From Corynebacterium efficiens YS-314 (GTDB lineage Bacteria > Actinomycetota > Actinomycetes > Mycobacteriales > Mycobacteriaceae), in NCBI RefSeq assembly GCF_000011305.1, contig NC_004369.1, positions 1,302,001 to 1,366,000 of the forward strand: 64,000 bases of DNA. The letters are read 5' to 3'. Made by a program: the position numbers and the translations under genes. The notes under the pieces were generated by a model. That model was not told where the DNA came from. It saw only the letters and a list, made by a program, of their open reading frames with translations, and did no database searches. This document shows positions 18,196 to 28,067 of the stretch, one piece after another (within the stretch, counting starts at the first letter, position 1; each line of letters opens with the position of its first letter).

Positions 18196-21100
18196 ATGAC
18201 TTCTCATCTGCTGCATGGTCTGTGGATCAAAGACCGGGGGCTTCAACTGTGGATCGAGCAGGTGGAGGGCCACAGGATCGTTCTTCCTGAGGCCGTCCCC
18301 GCTGGCACATTCCCACCGGTGGTGGACCGCATCCTGGAGGGCAGGACCTTCCGTGCCCGGATGAATGTGCAGTTGCGCACCCCCAAGGGACGTCAGGTGG
18401 CACTGCCCACGCCCACGGCCGCATTCACCCCGGAGGAGGCGGTGACTGTGCTTGCCCAGCTCAGTTTCCTCCAGGCGGAGCTACCGGCAGCCACGCGTGC
18501 GCAGCGGGAGACCATTGCGGCGGATCTGAGGTGGATCATCACCATGCACCAGGGGCTCACCCGGTTTGTGCAGGCCGGTCGGGTGACCCTGCGCACCGTG
18601 ATGATGGACAATGCCTGGTGGCCCCAGTGGCAGCTGGCGGCGAGCCTGTCCGAGCGTGGGTGGCTCGCGGAGATGAACAACGCAGCCCCGGGCATCCTGT
18701 TGAAGAACGGGGGCAGGGATCTGGCTGGCACCATGGCCAACGAACTGCCGCACTGGATCGCCAACCGCATCCTGTCCGATTACCGGGATGAGGTCCTGCC
18801 CTATGCGCGGCATGAATTCCTCGATGCCCTGCTGTACAACCGTCCGTTGCGCAAGGGATCGACCACCCTCACGCACGCGCTCAACCAGTGGAAGAACACC
18901 ATCAGCTCCGCCGCCCTGCAACTGGTGATCATCGTTGAGGAGCCACCGGCGGAGTCGGACTATGAGGATCCGATGGATTCGATCTGGCCGGTGCGGTTGA
19001 TGGTGCGCTCCGGCGTGGACGCCCCGCAGCCGATCCAGAAACACTCGCTTGACACAGGTGGTCTTGAGTCGCTGCGTCAGCAATTCGAGACCGCCAAGAC
19101 AATCTCCTGGCTGCTCGATCCCGCCCGCGATGACGCCATCCCGGCCCACGAACACAACACCGTGCCCACGGGCGACTGGGATGTCTTCCTCAACACCGCG
19201 GAGATCATCGACTTCATCGGCCATGACGTCGCAAAGCTCAAGAAGGCCGGGATCACCGTCATGCTGCCCAAGGCGTGGAGCGCGTACGAGACGCGCGCAA
19301 AGGTCGAGGCGCGGACGCCGGGGGACCCGGCGGACTCCTCGACCCAGTCCATCATCGGTCTGGACCAGTTGGTGGAATATGACTGGAAGATCAGTGTCGG
19401 CGAGGTGGAACTCACCGATGACGAGATGCGTGAGCTGGTGGAATCCAAGACCGGCCTGATCCGTCTGCGCGGTGACTGGGTCATGGCCGACCAGGACGCC
19501 CTGCGCCGGATCACCGGGTACATGGACGAGTTGTCCAAATCCTCCCGCAAACGTGCCAAGGCCGAGATGGAGGAGGCCGCCATGCAGGCCCAGCTGGCCG
19601 AGGCCAGCGGCGCGGAGGGATGGCAGCTGCTCGCGGCACGGGCGGAGGAACTACGCCAGCGCTTCAACGAACAGTTCAGCGGTGACGGCACTGGTGAGGT
19701 CACCCTCCAGGAGCTGCGCGAGATCGCCCTCAAGGCCGCGGAGAACGAACCCGTGGAGTTCACCGGTTCCCAGTGGTACACCTCGCTGCTGGGTGGCACC
19801 GAGACCCCGGCACCACGCCGCGTCGACATCCCGGAGACGGTCACCGCCGACCTGCGCGAATACCAGCGCCGCGGCGTGGACTGGTTGTACTGGATGTCGG
19901 AGAACAACCTCGGGGCGGTGCTTGCCGACGACATGGGCCTGGGCAAGACCCTCCAGCTGCTCAGTCTGCTCGCCGTCGAACGCGCCGAGCACCCCGACCG
20001 GGAACCCAAACCCACCCTGGTGGTCTGCCCGACCTCGGTGGTGGGCAACTGGGCGGTGGAGGCCGCCAAGTTCGTCCCCGACCTCAAGGTGGTCGTCCAC
20101 CACGGGCCCCAGCGCGAGAACGGGGAGGCCTTCCTGGAGAAGGCGCGCCGGGCTGATCTGGTGGTGACGTCCTACGGGGTGGTCACCCGGGACTTCAAGC
20201 TGCTTGGCGACGTCACCTTCGATCGCGTCGTCCTCGATGAGGCGCAGGCCATCAAGAACTCCTCCACGAGGATCTCCAAGGCGGTACGCTCCCTGCCGTC
20301 ACGTCACCGGGTGGCCCTGACCGGTACCCCGGTGGAGAACCGCCTGGCGGAGATGCGGTCCATCCTCGACTTCTGCAACCCGGGGGTCCTGGGCAGCGCG
20401 TCCTTCTTCCGCAACCACTTCGCCAAGGCGATCGAACGTGACCAGGACGATGAGATGACCGAGCGTCTGCGTCAGCTCACCGCACCGTTCATCCTGCGCC
20501 GCCTCAAGACCGACACCGCCATCATCGATGACCTGCCGGAGAAATCCGAGCAGATCATCCGGGTGGACATGACCGCGGAGCAGGCCTCCCTGTACAAGGC
20601 ACTGGTTGATGATGTGCAGCAGCAGCTCAGCCAGCGGCAGGGCATGTCACGCAAGGGGCTGGTGTTGGCCACCATCACCCGCATCAAACAGATCTGCAAC
20701 CACCCCGCGCACTTCCTCAATGACGGCTCCCCGCTGACCCTGCGGGGGCGTCACCGTTCCGGCAAGGTGGAGGCCCTGATGGATCTGCTCGATGATGCGG
20801 TGGCGCAGGAGCGTCGCATGCTGATCTTCACGCAGTACACCGCCTTCGGCCAGCTCCTGGCCCCGTACCTCTCTGACCGCCTGGGGGTGGATATCCCGTT
20901 CCTCCACGGTGGGGTGAGCAAACTGGGGCGTGACCGGATGGTCGCCCGTTTCCAGGCCGGGGACGGTCCACCGGCGATGATCCTGTCGCTCAAGGCCGGC
21001 GGCACGGGGCTGAATCTCACCGCCGCGTCGATCGTGGTGCACATGGACCGCTGGTGGAACCCGGCGGTGGAGAACCAGGCCACCGACCGTGCCTTCCGCA

Positions 21101-21300
21101 TCGGTCAGAAGAACAATGTGGATGTGTACAAGATGATCACCGCCGGCACCATGGAGGAGTCCATCCAGGACATCCTCGACGGCAAGATGCATCTGGCCAG
21201 CGCCATCGTCGGCGAGGGTGAGGGTTGGATCACCGAGCTCAACCCGGAGGAGCTGGCCGCCCTGATGAGTTACCGTGAGAGGGAGGGTGCTGATGTCTGA
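18196..21300 (+). CDS. SNF2-family DNA-dependent ATPase/helicase
   Basis: A 1034-residue protein of the bacterial SNF2 (RapA/HepA-like) class. Residues 1-540 form the N-terminal SNF2-associated region, with an IGLDQLVEYDWKISVGE segment near 390. The ATPase follows: motif I ADDMGLGKTLQ (near 577), Ia VVCPTSVVGNW, II LDEAQ, III ALTGTPVENRL, then helicase C with LHGG, SLKAGGTGLNLT and a motif VI equivalent QATDRAFRIGQ. It should translocate on double-stranded DNA and remodel protein-DNA complexes. It overlaps the SWIM-protein gene by 8 bases, so the two are co-translated. No nuclease domain seen. Confidence 0.92.
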   Translation: MTSHLLHGLWIKDRGLQLWIEQVEGHRIVLPEAVPAGTFPPVVDRILEGRTFRARMNVQLRTPKGRQVALPTPTAAFTPEEAVTVLAQLSFLQAELPAATRAQRETIAADLRWIITMHQGLTRFVQAGRVTLRTVMMDNAWWPQWQLAASLSERGWLAEMNNAAPGILLKNGGRDLAGTMANELPHWIANRILSDYRDEVLPYARHEFLDALLYNRPLRKGSTTLTHALNQWKNTISSAALQLVIIVEEPPAESDYEDPMDSIWPVRLMVRSGVDAPQPIQKHSLDTGGLESLRQQFETAKTISWLLDPARDDAIPAHEHNTVPTGDWDVFLNTAEIIDFIGHDVAKLKKAGITVMLPKAWSAYETRAKVEARTPGDPADSSTQSIIGLDQLVEYDWKISVGEVELTDDEMRELVESKTGLIRLRGDWVMADQDALRRITGYMDELSKSSRKRAKAEMEEAAMQAQLAEASGAEGWQLLAARAEELRQRFNEQFSGDGTGEVTLQELREIALKAAENEPVEFTGSQWYTSLLGGTETPAPRRVDIPETVTADLREYQRRGVDWLYWMSENNLGAVLADDMGLGKTLQLLSLLAVERAEHPDREPKPTLVVCPTSVVGNWAVEAAKFVPDLKVVVHHGPQRENGEAFLEKARRADLVVTSYGVVTRDFKLLGDVTFDRVVLDEAQAIKNSSTRISKAVRSLPSRHRVALTGTPVENRLAEMRSILDFCNPGVLGSASFFRNHFAKAIERDQDDEMTERLRQLTAPFILRRLKTDTAIIDDLPEKSEQIIRVDMTAEQASLYKALVDDVQQQLSQRQGMSRKGLVLATITRIKQICNHPAHFLNDGSPLTLRGRHRSGKVEALMDLLDDAVAQERRMLIFTQYTAFGQLLAPYLSDRLGVDIPFLHGGVSKLGRDRMVARFQAGDGPPAMILSLKAGGTGLNLTAASIVVHMDRWWNPAVENQATDRAFRIGQKNNVDVYKMITAGTMEESIQDILDGKMHLASAIVGEGEGWITELNPEELAALMSYREREGADV

Positions 21301-22165
21301 TGAGGCACAGGGGGCGTCCCGTCGCCCCCGGATGGACAATGTCATCTACGCCAATTTCGGTGCGAAGACCCAGGTGACCAGCACCGAACCGGAGAAGGGT
21401 GAGCAGACCGGCCGGATCCGGCAGAAACGCTTCAGCCCCACCGGCAACCGCGTGGTCCAGCTGACCCTGAAAAACGCCGACTCGGGTCGTATCCGGCGCG
21501 GGGAGGACTACTACCGCAACGACAATGTCACCGGGGTGCAGGTGCTCGAGGGTCGGATCTCGTGCAAGGTGGCCGGGTCCCAGAATGAGCCTTTCGACGT
21601 CCTGATGACCTTCCCCTACCGCGGCTCTGAGAAACTCCGTGCGGCGTATGCCACCATCGCCGAGACCCCCAACGGCATGAAACTGGTGCGAGAGGGCCGG
21701 CTGACCTCCGCGATGCTCGATCATCTGATCGGCGATCCGGATGAGTCGATCTACTTCGACTGCACCTGCCCCGACCGTACGCTGGTATGTAAACATGCCG
21801 TGGCCACCGCCTATGTGGTGGCGGAGAAGATGACCGCCAACCCGTCGATGGTGCTGGACATGCGCGGGCAGGGGATGGCCGGTCTGGAGGCGCTGATCAA
21901 CACCTTCCACACCCGTGGCGAGGAGGAACCGGAGACCAACGAGTCCTTCTGGGAGGGCCACACCCTGCCGGATCTGCCGAACCCGAAGGTGGCGGCCGCC
22001 ATCGATGATTCCGACATCAACTACCTGCACCGGGCCCTGAGACTGGTGTCCTACACCTCCCTGGAACAGTTGCGCGCGGTCAGTGACATCGAGGACATGT
22101 ATGAGATCCTCACCTCCACCCACCCGAGCCAGCGCATCGATGATGACGACGCCGATGAGGAATGA
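21293..22165 (+). CDS. SWIM zinc-finger protein
   Basis: A 290-residue protein whose centre contains CTCPDRTLVCKH (Cys157, Cys159, Cys166, His168), the CxCx(n)CxH SWIM zinc finger. SWIM proteins are commonly encoded beside SNF2 helicases in actinobacteria and are thought to aid DNA or protein contact. The start at 21293 overlaps the SNF2 stop. N- and C-terminal regions have no further motif; the C-terminus is Asp/Glu-rich (DDDDADEE). An upstream ATG six codons earlier is possible. Confidence 0.85.
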   Translation: MSDEAQGASRRPRMDNVIYANFGAKTQVTSTEPEKGEQTGRIRQKRFSPTGNRVVQLTLKNADSGRIRRGEDYYRNDNVTGVQVLEGRISCKVAGSQNEPFDVLMTFPYRGSEKLRAAYATIAETPNGMKLVREGRLTSAMLDHLIGDPDESIYFDCTCPDRTLVCKHAVATAYVVAEKMTANPSMVLDMRGQGMAGLEALINTFHTRGEEEPETNESFWEGHTLPDLPNPKVAAAIDDSDINYLHRALRLVSYTSLEQLRAVSDIEDMYEILTSTHPSQRIDDDDADEE

Positions 22166-22231
22166 CCCTGTCACCCGTGGTAGCAAGCAGCGGGTGCCCC
22201 CGTGTCCACCCCGTGTGCTGAGATGGATGAC

Positions 22232-23377
22232 ATGACTGACAGCGTGACATTCCTGCACTCCTCGGACCTCCAGATCGGCATGACCCGGTGGTTCCTCTCC
22301 GCCGAGGCCCAGGCCCGTTTCGATGATGACCGCATCCGGTCCATCGAACGGATGGGGGAGGTGGCGGTGGCCCATGGCTGCCGGTTCATCGTCGTGGCCG
22401 GGGATGTTTTCGAACATAATTCCCTGCACCAGCAGACCACCGGGCGTGCCCTTGATGCCCTCCGGGCCCTGCCGGTGCCGGTGTATCTGCTACCCGGCAA
22501 CCATGATCCCCTCACCGCGGATTCCATCTTCTACCGGATGGAGGACATCGACACGGTCACGGTGCTCAAGGACACGGACGTGCGTGAGATCCTCCCCGGG
22601 GTCGAACTGGTCGGGGCACCGCTGTTGAGCAAGACCGCCACCACGGATCTGGTCCGTGCGGCCCTGGAACCCCTGGAACCCACCGATAACATCCGCATCG
22701 CGGTGGGCCATGGTCAGGCAGAAGCCCACACCACCGATGCCCGCGCTGACCTCATCGATTTGTCCTACGTGGAATCCCGGCTGGCGGACGGCACCATCGA
22801 CTACCTCGCGCTGGGTGATACCCACTCGGCTGAACCGGTGGGTGCCACCGGCCGGGTGTGGTTCTCCGGTGCCCCGGAAACCACCGATTTCCACGACCTG
22901 GACCCCACCCGTGTCGGCGGCGAGGTCAACTCCGGCAACGTCCTGGTGGTCACCGCCTCCAAGGGCCATGCGGAGGTGGAACAGGTCCCGGTGGGCAAAT
23001 GGGTCTTCGAGGCACTCAACCGGGAACTGACCTCCGATGAGGACATCGAGGAGTTCCTGACCACCCTGCGGGCCTACCCCGACAAGTCACGCACCGTCAT
23101 CAAATACGGTCTGCAGGGCACCATCACCCTGGAGCAGAACCGTCGCCTGGAGGAGGGGCTCGCCAGCCTGGAGGACATCTTCGCCTCCCTCAAACCCCGG
23201 GAGCGCACCACCGACCTCGTCCTGGAACCCGGCGATGAGGAACTGGCCAACCTTGATGTCACGGGGTACGCGGCGGAGGCCCTGCGTGAGCTTGTCGACG
23301 CCGTCACAGAGGGCCCCGCCTCAGAGGTCGACCGTGATGCCCTCAACCTGATGTTCCGACTGAGCAGGGAGAACTAA
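22232..23377 (+). CDS. SbcD/Mre11-like metallophosphoesterase nuclease
   Basis: A 381-residue predicted DNA exonuclease. Phosphoesterase motifs: SSDLQIG (motif I; D-x-Q instead of the usual D-x-H), VVAGDVFEHN (II), LLPGNHDP (III), VGHGQAE (IV) and LGDTHSAEP (V). The accessory domain follows from about residue 260. D-x-Q occurs in an actinobacterial branch of this family, so activity is not excluded. Starts at 22202 (GTG) or 22223 (ATG) are also possible; 22232 is closest to the conserved strand VTFLHSSD. It lies two bases before the SMC-like partner, the usual SbcDC order. Confidence 0.8.
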   Translation: MTDSVTFLHSSDLQIGMTRWFLSAEAQARFDDDRIRSIERMGEVAVAHGCRFIVVAGDVFEHNSLHQQTTGRALDALRALPVPVYLLPGNHDPLTADSIFYRMEDIDTVTVLKDTDVREILPGVELVGAPLLSKTATTDLVRAALEPLEPTDNIRIAVGHGQAEAHTTDARADLIDLSYVESRLADGTIDYLALGDTHSAEPVGATGRVWFSGAPETTDFHDLDPTRVGGEVNSGNVLVVTASKGHAEVEQVPVGKWVFEALNRELTSDEDIEEFLTTLRAYPDKSRTVIKYGLQGTITLEQNRRLEEGLASLEDIFASLKPRERTTDLVLEPGDEELANLDVTGYAAEALRELVDAVTEGPASEVDRDALNLMFRLSREN

Positions 23378-23379
23378 CC

Positions 23380-26016
23380 ATGCGCATCCACGCCATCACC
23401 ATCGACAACTTCCGTGCCATCGAGCACCTGGAACTGAAAGACATCCCGGAGTCCGGTGTCATCGTCATCCACGGTGACAACGAAAAGGGCAAGTCGTCGA
23501 TCCTGGAGGCCATCCAGATCGTGCTCACCGAGAAACACACCGCGAGGAACAAGGTGACCAAACCGGTCAAACCCGTCGACCGGGATGTGCCCGTGCGTAT
23601 CCGCCTCGAAGTTTCGGTGGGGCCGTACCGGATGATCATCACCAAACAATTCCTCAAATCCCCCTCCTCAGAGCTGCAGGTACTGGAACCCCGGCCAGCC
23701 AACTACACCGGCAGGGAGGCTGATGCCGCCCTCGATGAGATCCTGGAGAGTCACCTCGACCGCTTCCTGCTGGATACCCTGTTCATGCGTCAGGGGGAGG
23801 TGGGGGCGGGGATCAATGCGGTGGGCATCCCCTCGCTGACCAGAGCTTTGAACAACCACGACGGCGACGCCACCGATGACGGCACGGAGGACACCGCCCT
23901 CATGGCCGCCGTCGAGGCCGAGTACGCCCGGTATTTCACCGCCACGGGGAAGAAGGTGAAGGCCTATGAGGAGTACTTCACCGCGGTGGAGGACCTGGAG
24001 AAAGACCTCGATGACGCCCGCGCAGAGCTCTCCACACTCTCGGCCCAGGTCGACCGGGTGGCCCGCCTGGAACGCGAGCACGACACCGCCCAGCAGAAAC
24101 TCCCCGCCGCGGAGGAGGAACTGGCACTGCGGCTCTCCGAATATGAGGCCGCACAGAAAATCAAGGAACAGGCCGATGATGTCGTCGCCCGTCTGCTGCG
24201 CGCGGAGGATGACCACCGCCGGGCGGTGAAACAACAGACCGAACGCGCGGAATTGCGGGCACGCGCCGATACGGCCCGGGCCGCCGTGGAGACACAACAG
24301 GAGAGACTCGCCGTCGCCGTGGCCGCCGCGGAGAAGGAGGCGGACGAGATCGCCCGTCGCACGCAGGTGCTTGAGGACGCCCGTGGCATCCAGGCGGAGG
24401 CGGTCAGCGCCGTGAGGGCAGCACGGGACTTGGTGAACGGACTCACCGCCCGGGCGCGCCGGGAGGAGCTGGAGTCCCTGCTGGGTGCCGTCGATGAGTT
24501 GAATGAGCAGCTCATGACCCTACGGACCCGGCAGGCGGCGGACACCCCGGTGACCGCGGCGGACATCGAGGCCCTCCAGACGGCTACCGAACAGGTGAAG
24601 GTCACCCGTGCGCTCAGCCAGGCACGTGGCGGCAGTGTCCGCCTCAGCGCGACCACCAGCAGCGATGTTTCCATCGACGGTCGCACCATCATGGTTGACA
24701 CCGATGAGCAGGTTCTCGATCTGGACCGTGAGCTGCACATTACCATCGGTGAGGTGACCGTGGTCGTCGATCCCGGCCGGGAGATCGCCCAGAGCCACCG
24801 CGAGCTGATCTCCGCCGAGGCTGATCTCGCGGCCCTGCTCGACACCCTGCAGGTGGATGACGTGGAGCAGCTGCGTCAGCGGCTGGCGGAGCAGCAGAAA
24901 CTCGCCAATGACATCGACGCCCTGGCCAGGGAATGCACCCGCATTGTCGGCGACCGTGACATCGATAGCCTCCGTGCTGAATTCGCGGCCCTGGTGGAAC
25001 AGGGGGACGGGGTCATCACCGACCTCACCCTCGACGAGGCCAGAACCGCGCTCACCGCGGCGGAGGAACACCGCGACCGGGCAGCCGAGGAAACCGAGCT
25101 TGCCGACGCCGCACTCGATGCCCTGCGTCAACGCCCCGCCGACCGGGAACTGACCATCCTGCGCACTCAGCTCGAGGGCCTGGAGTCCACCGCCACCGCC
25201 ACCCGTGATGACCTCGACCGGGCCGTGGCGGAGATCAGCGATGACGAACTCACCCGGGTCGTGGGGGAGAAGCTGGAGGAGCTCACCCGTCTCAGGGCGG
25301 AGAAGGCGGACATTGATGACCTGCTCAGGAAGTCCGATCCCGCCACCGCCGAGGTGATGCTGCAGGCAGCGGAGGCCAATGTGCAGTCCTACCGCGATGT
25401 CCTGTCCACCACCGCGGTGGAACTGGCCCGCCTGGAAAGCCACATCGAACAGGCCGCGGGTGCCTCGGAACGTCACGCCCAGGCCTACGCCGCCCTGGAG
25501 GCAGCTGAGCACCGGCTGGCCTCCCAACAGCGTCGCGCCCGGGCGGCGGAACGCCTGCGGGAGGTGATGATCCGGCACCGGGAGAGCTCCCGCAAGCGCT
25601 ACGCCGCCCCCTTCGCCGACAAACTCGCGCGCCTGGCCGCCCGTGTCTTCGGGGAGGAAACCGGTTTCGATCTCGATGAACAACTGTGTATCTCGACCAG
25701 GTCCATCGGCCCGCGCACCGTCAACCTGGATCATCTCTCCGGAGGGGCCCAGGAACAGCTGGCCATCCTCACCCGGTTCGCCATCGCCGATCTGGTGGCG
25801 GATTCCTCCACCCACGGGGTGGTGCCGGTGTTCATCGATGATGCGCTCGGCAGCACCGACCCCGAGCGACTGACCCGCATCTCCACCCTCTTCGGTGAGG
25901 CCGGCCGGGACAGTCAGGTGTTTGTCCTGACCTGCGTGCCGGAACGGTACAACTACGTCTCACCGAAGGTCATGCATGACATCGACAGTCTGAAAACAGT
26001 ACCGTCGATGCCATGA
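23380..26016 (+). CDS. SbcC/Rad50-like SMC-type ATPase without zinc hook
   Basis: An 878-residue ATPase partner of the upstream nuclease. N-terminal Walker A is GDNEKGKSS, preceded by ITIDNFRAIEHL. A long Ala/Arg/Glu-rich coiled coil spans about 170-750. The C-terminal ABC signature is HLSGGAQEQLAILTRFAIADLV and Walker B is VVPVFIDDALGSTDP. The coil apex lacks the CxxC zinc hook of Rad50/SbcC: only isolated cysteines occur (ECTRI, EQLCIS, LTCVP). It is shorter than typical SbcC (about 1000 or more). Likely role is DNA end processing with the nuclease, possibly in concert with the SNF2/SWIM pair. Confidence 0.82.
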   Translation: MRIHAITIDNFRAIEHLELKDIPESGVIVIHGDNEKGKSSILEAIQIVLTEKHTARNKVTKPVKPVDRDVPVRIRLEVSVGPYRMIITKQFLKSPSSELQVLEPRPANYTGREADAALDEILESHLDRFLLDTLFMRQGEVGAGINAVGIPSLTRALNNHDGDATDDGTEDTALMAAVEAEYARYFTATGKKVKAYEEYFTAVEDLEKDLDDARAELSTLSAQVDRVARLEREHDTAQQKLPAAEEELALRLSEYEAAQKIKEQADDVVARLLRAEDDHRRAVKQQTERAELRARADTARAAVETQQERLAVAVAAAEKEADEIARRTQVLEDARGIQAEAVSAVRAARDLVNGLTARARREELESLLGAVDELNEQLMTLRTRQAADTPVTAADIEALQTATEQVKVTRALSQARGGSVRLSATTSSDVSIDGRTIMVDTDEQVLDLDRELHITIGEVTVVVDPGREIAQSHRELISAEADLAALLDTLQVDDVEQLRQRLAEQQKLANDIDALARECTRIVGDRDIDSLRAEFAALVEQGDGVITDLTLDEARTALTAAEEHRDRAAEETELADAALDALRQRPADRELTILRTQLEGLESTATATRDDLDRAVAEISDDELTRVVGEKLEELTRLRAEKADIDDLLRKSDPATAEVMLQAAEANVQSYRDVLSTTAVELARLESHIEQAAGASERHAQAYAALEAAEHRLASQQRRARAAERLREVMIRHRESSRKRYAAPFADKLARLAARVFGEETGFDLDEQLCISTRSIGPRTVNLDHLSGGAQEQLAILTRFAIADLVADSSTHGVVPVFIDDALGSTDPERLTRISTLFGEAGRDSQVFVLTCVPERYNYVSPKVMHDIDSLKTVPSMP

Positions 26017-27218
26017 CGCTGCCTCCCGATGCCCGAAGTGACTGTGCCGTCACGATGCATGACCTGTCCGAAGAGATGCACAAAGTCATCACCCGGCTCG
26101 AGAATTCGCTGGAGGAGCTCATTGAGATCACCTGCAGGGATATCTTCGCCGCACTGGATTCCTATGAGGATGTCTCCGCTGAGGCCCTTCAGCAGTCCAT
26201 CCGGCGGAATATGAACATGGCCGTGACCTCACTGCGGGCAGGTCAGGCACCGACCCCTGCCGAACTGGATCCCGCCGCCACAACCACCACCGAGCGTTTC
26301 CACAGTGGCGTGTCGATTGACCAGGTCATCATCGCCTTCCGGATGTCGTTCAGTCTGATCCACTCCAGGTTCATCGACTTCTCCTTCGAACGACTCGCGG
26401 CGCCGGAGCTGATCCGGGGATCCCAGATCCTCACCGATGTCAGTGACGCCTTCACCGTCAGGGCTGTACAGACCTTCCACCAGCTTGTCGTCGAAAGTGC
26501 GGTGGCGGATGCCGCCCGACGGTCCACCGCCCTGCGCAATGTGCTTGCAGGTGATTTCACACCGGGTGCGGAAGGGCTGGCGCTCCAGATCAATCCGCTG
26601 GAGCCCTATGCGGCGATCAGGGTGAGTGTGCCCGGGAATCTCAATGCCGAACAGGTCCGCCGACAGCTGGAGGAATCAGGTAGTACCCGTACCGCCCCGG
26701 CCGTCATTGTGATCGGCGACGATAATGACTGCCTGGGGATCGTCGCCCGACGACCGCACGCACCGGAGGGCACCGTCCTGGGGATCGGGCCGTTTGTGGA
26801 CATCTACGAGATGCCCGTCTCCGACCGGGTGGCCACCCAGTCCTTGGATCTGGCGGTGAAGATGGGCCGGACCGGGGTGCAGGGAATCGTCGAACTGAAC
26901 TGGCGTCTGGCCGCAGCGCAGGCCGGGGGTGTGGACCGACTCTTCCGCAGACGGTTCCTCGAACCCATCGAGGACCTGGGGGATTTCGCTGAGGACCTGC
27001 TCGGTACGGTTCGGGCCTATGTGCACTGTGGGGGCAGCGTCGCCCGGACGGCTGAAAGTCAGCATATCCACGTGAACACGGTGCGCTACCGGATCTCCCG
27101 TTTCGAGGAGCTCACGGGCTTCGACCGGGACAATATCGATGACCTGATCGGGTTGGCGTGGGTGTTCGAGATTCCGGAACCCGCCGGCGGGACAGAGGGG
27201 TGGACTGCCGCTGGTTGA
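26013..27218 (+). CDS. PucR/CdaR-type transcriptional regulator
   Basis: A 401-residue regulator. The C-terminal 60 residues (VRAYVHCGGSVARTAESQHIH, then NTVRYRISRFEELTG) are the PucR-type helix-turn-helix. The middle is a GGDEF-like/PucR domain and residues 30-160 form a helical sensor region. ATG 26013 overlaps the stop of the SMC gene; ATG 26055 is an alternative. It lies immediately upstream of, and co-oriented with, a CoA-transferase/thiolase operon, so it is probably the operon's activator responding to a pathway intermediate. Effector unknown. Confidence 0.8.
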   Translation: MTLPPDARSDCAVTMHDLSEEMHKVITRLENSLEELIEITCRDIFAALDSYEDVSAEALQQSIRRNMNMAVTSLRAGQAPTPAELDPAATTTTERFHSGVSIDQVIIAFRMSFSLIHSRFIDFSFERLAAPELIRGSQILTDVSDAFTVRAVQTFHQLVVESAVADAARRSTALRNVLAGDFTPGAEGLALQINPLEPYAAIRVSVPGNLNAEQVRRQLEESGSTRTAPAVIVIGDDNDCLGIVARRPHAPEGTVLGIGPFVDIYEMPVSDRVATQSLDLAVKMGRTGVQGIVELNWRLAAAQAGGVDRLFRRRFLEPIEDLGDFAEDLLGTVRAYVHCGGSVARTAESQHIHVNTVRYRISRFEELTGFDRDNIDDLIGLAWVFEIPEPAGGTEGWTAAG

Positions 27219-27245
27219 CCCCACCTCGTTGTAGATTTCTCCAAA

Positions 27246-27258
27246 ATCAAAGGTTGAT
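27246..27258. promoter_or_regulatory. Inverted repeat upstream of the CoA-transferase operon
   Basis: ATCAA-AGG-TTGAT is a perfect 5-3-5 palindrome, flanked by CAAAA and TTTTG. It sits 90 bases before the first structural gene and 28 bases after the regulator's stop. It is a plausible binding site for the PucR-type regulator; function is inferred from position. Confidence 0.4.
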
Positions 27259-27347
27259 CTTTTGTATCTTTCCTCGTAGACCGGGTCCCTTTTCCTCCGT
27301 AATCTGAGTCACATCCACATGCTCAGGATTGAAGGAGGAGAGGAACC

Positions 27348-28064
27348 GTGTCCAAGGTTTCAGATGATGTGCGGGGGAAACTCATCGCACAGCTACGCGA
27401 CGGGATGACCCTCGCGGTGGGGGGATTCGGCCTCTGTGGCATCCCCAGTACCCTGATCGAGATTGTCCGGGAATCCAAAGTCCGCGATCTCACCATCGTG
27501 TCCAACAACCTCGCCATTGACGGTGTCGGACTGGGGAGATTGCTAGAGGACGGACAGCTCTCCCGCGTCCTGGCCAGTTATATCGGTGAGAACAAACTGT
27601 TCATGAAGCAGTACCTGGAGGGGCACATCGAGGTCGAATTCGTTCCCCAGGGCACCCTGGCCGAGAAGACGCGTGCGGGTGGTTCGGGCATCGCCGCCTT
27701 CTACACCCGCACCGGGGTCGGGACCGAGATCGCCGAGGGGAAACCCACCGCCGAGTTCGACGGAGAGACCTATCTCCTGGAAAAGGCGATTCATGCCGAC
27801 ATCGCTCTTGTGAAATCGCACGTGGCCGATGTCGAGGGCAATCTGCGGTACCGTCTCGCCGCACGGAACTTCAACCCGGTGGCCGCCCAGTGCGGTGCGG
27901 TCACCTTCGCCGAGGCCGAGCACATCGTCGATCGTGGAGAGCTTGATCCGGATGACATCCACACCCCGTGCGTGTACATCCATCACCTGACCCGATCCCT
28001 CATCCCCTCGCAGATCGAGCAGGTGGTCAACCGACCCCGGCCGGATACAACACAGGAGGTTTAG
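27348..28064 (+). CDS. 3-oxoacid CoA-transferase subunit A
   Basis: A 238-residue alpha subunit of a class I CoA transferase (ScoA/AtoD/PcaI type), which moves CoA from succinyl-CoA or acetyl-CoA to a 3-oxoacid. The CoA-binding loop GGFGLCGIPSTLIE and the family segment GGSGIAAFYTRTGVGTEIAEGK are clear. A strong GGAGGAGAGG precedes the GTG start. First gene of a four-gene operon (subunit A, subunit B, thiolase, OB-fold protein). Whether the substrate is acetoacetate, 3-oxoadipate or another 3-oxoacid cannot be settled; the thiolase is not of the PcaF type. Confidence 0.9.
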   Translation: MSKVSDDVRGKLIAQLRDGMTLAVGGFGLCGIPSTLIEIVRESKVRDLTIVSNNLAIDGVGLGRLLEDGQLSRVLASYIGENKLFMKQYLEGHIEVEFVPQGTLAEKTRAGGSGIAAFYTRTGVGTEIAEGKPTAEFDGETYLLEKAIHADIALVKSHVADVEGNLRYRLAARNFNPVAAQCGAVTFAEAEHIVDRGELDPDDIHTPCVYIHHLTRSLIPSQIEQVVNRPRPDTTQEV

Positions 28065-28067
28065 AAC

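Noticed and set aside
23380..26016. Zinc hook in the SbcC-like coil
   Set aside because: No CxxC occurs; all cysteines are isolated.
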